Assembly: GCA_016718265.1 (NCBI GenBank)
Contig: JADKDZ010000003.1
Location: 268,001 to 332,000, forward strand
DNA: 64,000 nt
Direction of reading: 5' to 3'
Source: Uliginosibacterium sp.
Lineage (GTDB): Bacteria; Pseudomonadota; Gammaproteobacteria; Burkholderiales; Rhodocyclaceae
The notes beneath the pieces were generated by a model. The model was not told where the DNA came from. It searched no databases and was given only the letters and a program-made list of their open reading frames with translations. Positions 62,813-64,000 of this stretch are shown piece by piece. The translations under genes were made by a program, and so were the position numbers. The first letter of the stretch is position 1, and every line of letters starts with the position of its first letter.

Positions 62813-62838
62813 CCTGCTCCGGCCAAAGCCGGAGCAGG
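62813..62838 (-). terminator. Strong hairpin directly after ahpC
   Basis: CCTGCTCCGGC (62813-62823) and GCCGGAGCAGG (62828-62838) form a perfect 11-base GC-rich stem with a 4-base loop, 13 bases after the ahpC stop. It lacks a T run, so it is more likely a partial terminator or RNase barrier giving more AhpC than AhpF. Confidence 0.55.
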
Positions 62839-62851
62839 GACGAGGGCGGGA

Positions 62852-63415
62852 TCAGATCTTGCCGACGAGGTCGAGCGACGGAGCCAGCGTGGCGTCGCCT
62901 TCCTTCCACTTGGCCGGGCAGACTTCGCCCGGATGCGAGGCCACGTACTGAGCGGCCTTCACCTTGCGCAGCAGCTCGGAAGCGTCACGTCCTACGCCGC
63001 CGGCATTGATCTCGACGATCTGGATCTTGCCTTCCGGGTCCAGCACGAAGGTGCCACGATCAGCCAGGCCGGCCTCTTCGATCATCACGCCGAAGTTGCG
63101 GGTGATGGTGCCGGTCGGGTCGCCGATCATCGGATACTGGATCTTCTTGATCGTGTCCGAGGTGTCATGCCAGGCCTTGTGGGTGAAGTGGGTGTCGGTC
63201 GATACGGCGTAGATTTCCACGCCCAGCTTCTTGAATTCGGGATAAAGGTCCGCCAGATCACCCAGTTCGGTCGGGCACACGAAGGTGAAGTCGGCCGGGT
63301 AGAAGAACACCACGGACCACTTGCCTTTCAAGTCGGCATCCGAAACAGGGATGAACTTGTCATGGTGGTAGGCGGTGGCGTTGAAGGGCTTTACTGCGGA
63401 ATTGATGTAGGACAT
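62852..63415 (-). CDS. ahpC: Alkyl hydroperoxide reductase subunit C (peroxiredoxin)
   Basis: AhpC reduces hydrogen peroxide and organic peroxides. The 187-residue typical 2-Cys peroxiredoxin has the peroxidatic cysteine in FTFVCPTELGDL (near residue 47) and the resolving cysteine in GEVCPAKW near the C-terminus. AGGAGAT lies before the start codon on the minus strand. An OxyR-like palindrome is 125 bases upstream. Confidence 0.97.
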   Translation of the reverse strand: MSYINSAVKPFNATAYHHDKFIPVSDADLKGKWSVVFFYPADFTFVCPTELGDLADLYPEFKKLGVEIYAVSTDTHFTHKAWHDTSDTIKKIQYPMIGDPTGTITRNFGVMIEEAGLADRGTFVLDPEGKIQIVEINAGGVGRDASELLRKVKAAQYVASHPGEVCPAKWKEGDATLAPSLDLVGKI

Positions 63416-63539
63416 TTGTCTATCTCCTGGTCACTGTGTTCAAAGGGTTCCCGCGGTCTGCAGCAGGGCGCCGAGCGGGAATGGATGCATCGTACCGAGC
63501 GGGGGTTCGATTAGGCTAATTGAACGATTGTTTCGCTTG

Positions 63540-63554
63540 ATAGCCTGTCCCTAT
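63540..63554 (-). promoter_or_regulatory. OxyR-like site upstream of ahpC
   Basis: ATAG-N7-CTAT has the exact spacing of one OxyR contact element. A second element at the required distance is poor. ahpC is a classic OxyR target, so the match is credible but not proven. Confidence 0.45.
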
Positions 63555-63683
63555 AAAACCACATTTCTGTCGTGGAATATAGCGACACCGATTTCAGCAC
63601 TCCACTGCTGCAGCTCGGCTGCCCTTTCCCCTTGCGGACGGGGGCTCCGGTTTGCTGGAGAAGCGCTGTCAGAATCATTGTTA

Positions 63684-63711
63684 TTGCGAATGATTCTCAT
63701 TTGTATATAAT
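63684..63711 (+). promoter_or_regulatory. Fur box overlapping a promoter
   Basis: GCGAATGATTCTCATTTG (63686-63703) closely fits the Fur consensus GATAATGATAATCATTATC. It lies between and over a -35-like TTGCGA (63684-63689) and a perfect -10 TATAAT (63706-63711), spacer 16. Bound Fur would block the promoter, giving expression in low iron. Confidence 0.8.
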
Positions 63712-63800
63712 CACGACATCGCCGGGTGATTCTGTAATGGGTACGGCGATGGGTGTGATGTGGTTGCCTGCTCCTGTGGCAGTGCTGTCTGCATCGTTTG

Positions 63801-63828
63801 CTGCCGGCCGCAAGCCGGCAGTTCTTTT
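63801..63828 (+). terminator. Terminator-like hairpin in the leader
   Basis: CTGCCGGC (63801-63808) and GCCGGCAG (63814-63821) form a perfect 8-base stem with a 5-base loop, followed by TTCTTTT. It lies about 90 bases after the Fur-type promoter and 72 bases before the next start codon, so it may act as an attenuator. Confidence 0.5.
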
Positions 63829-63899
63829 CAGTGCCATATGTGCGCAAGCCAGCAGCTCTCGGGGCGGCCAGCCAGCGTCTTTTCGTTTCAGGAAAGTTC

Positions 63900-64000
63900 A
63901 TGGAAAAGATGAGGCTCGGTGGTCGGCTGGCAGGGGTTGCCGCGGCTCGCAAGGATTTCTCGCCACGCCCGCTGGCGGTGGCTGTTGTCGCGGTCTGGCC
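63900..64000 (+). CDS. Start of a probable TonB-dependent siderophore receptor, cut by the window end
   Basis: From ATG 63900, preceded by AGGAAAG, the frame reads MEKMRLGGRLAG, then KDFSPRPLAVAVVAVW, and continues past the window. A basic N-terminus followed by a hydrophobic stretch is like the signal peptide of outer membrane receptors. The Fur-type promoter upstream supports an iron-uptake function. Only 33 residues are visible, so this is an inference. Confidence 0.5.
   Translation, partial: MEKMRLGGRLAGVAAARKDFSPRPLAVAVVAVW

Larger units (their letters stand above)
63416..63899. other. 484-base intergenic region, ahpC to TonB-dependent receptor
   Basis: No gene is supported here. The region holds the ahpC leader, an OxyR-like palindrome (63540-63554), a Fur box with promoter (63684-63711) and a hairpin with T run (63801-63828), each listed separately. 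A frame opening at ATG 63737 runs to the window end but has no family features and is probably chance. Confidence 0.6.

Noticed and set aside
63737..64000. Open frame starting at ATG 63737
   Set aside because: It crosses the terminator-like hairpin, has no ribosome site and shows a Gly/Arg/Ser-rich random-like translation; the frame from 63900 fits a signal peptide better.

Overview
The window looks like chromosomal DNA of a high-GC betaproteobacterium, most likely of the Rhodocyclales (Azoarcus/Thauera/Dechloromonas relatives). This rests on gene content and order: a System I cytochrome c maturation operon, EIIA(Man)-HPr-EI beside gshB, recA-recX followed by lptB-rpoN-hpf-ptsN-hprK, ttcA-ntrX-ntrY-DUF4390-rsmB, and accB-accC-prmA. 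It is an inference; no database search was possible. Gene density is very high and most neighbours overlap by 1-4 bases or are a few bases apart.

Layout. 76-8958 (+): ccmABCDEFGHI, interrupted by two type II toxin-antitoxin pairs (1441-1970 and 3971-4509), an unknown gene (3559-3885) and a small unknown gene between ccmF and ccmG. 8963-14544 (-): gshB, an M48 peptidase, apbE, then EIIA(Man), HPr and EI of a regulatory phosphotransferase system. 14773-17840 (+): ribB(A)-ribH-nusB-thiL. 17850-22572: a zinc-ribbon membrane protein, pgpA, an HD hydrolase, the CinA C-terminal domain, a YiiX-like protein, a small membrane protein and the ribosome-assembly GTPase YlqF. 22723-27110 (-): an RND efflux pump with its adaptor, divergent from recA; a LexA box lies between them. 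27372-32989 (+): recA-recX-lptB-rpoN-hpf-ptsN-hprK. 32999-42620 (-): a cyclase-like/FHA protein, ttcA, an NtrX-like regulator with a degenerate AAA+ domain, ntrY, a DUF4390 protein, rsmB, tRNA-Ala(CGC), a Sco protein and mpl. 42688-48701 (+): an unknown gene, a thioredoxin-like protein, aroQ, accBC, prmA and a DUF3426 zinc-ribbon protein. 48692-55718: lipopolysaccharide/glycan genes in two divergent arms (four glycosyltransferases leftward; an O-antigen-ligase-like protein and a heptosyltransferase-like protein rightward). 56000-64000: a FabMG-like gene with a sugar kinase, a ferric-iron binding protein, a chemoreceptor, ahpC-ahpF, and a Fur-type promoter before the start of a probable TonB-dependent receptor cut by the window end.

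How the genes connect. The ccm genes make c-type cytochromes; Sco serves cytochrome oxidase copper delivery. HPr, EI, EIIA(Man), EIIA(Ntr) and HPr kinase form a sugar-permease-free regulatory phosphorelay, and RpoN and NtrYX are adjacent nitrogen/redox control elements. The right end is an iron and peroxide block with Fur-like and OxyR-like sites.

Most notable observations: three genes (ccmD, ccmH and one glycosyltransferase) appear split by single-base frameshifts; each TA pair carries its own palindromic operator; a REP-like palindromic element recurs between genes; ahpC-ahpF are separated by two perfect hairpins; and the FabMG-like/sugar-kinase pair has no pathway I can assign. I did not find a clear, entirely new multi-gene system.
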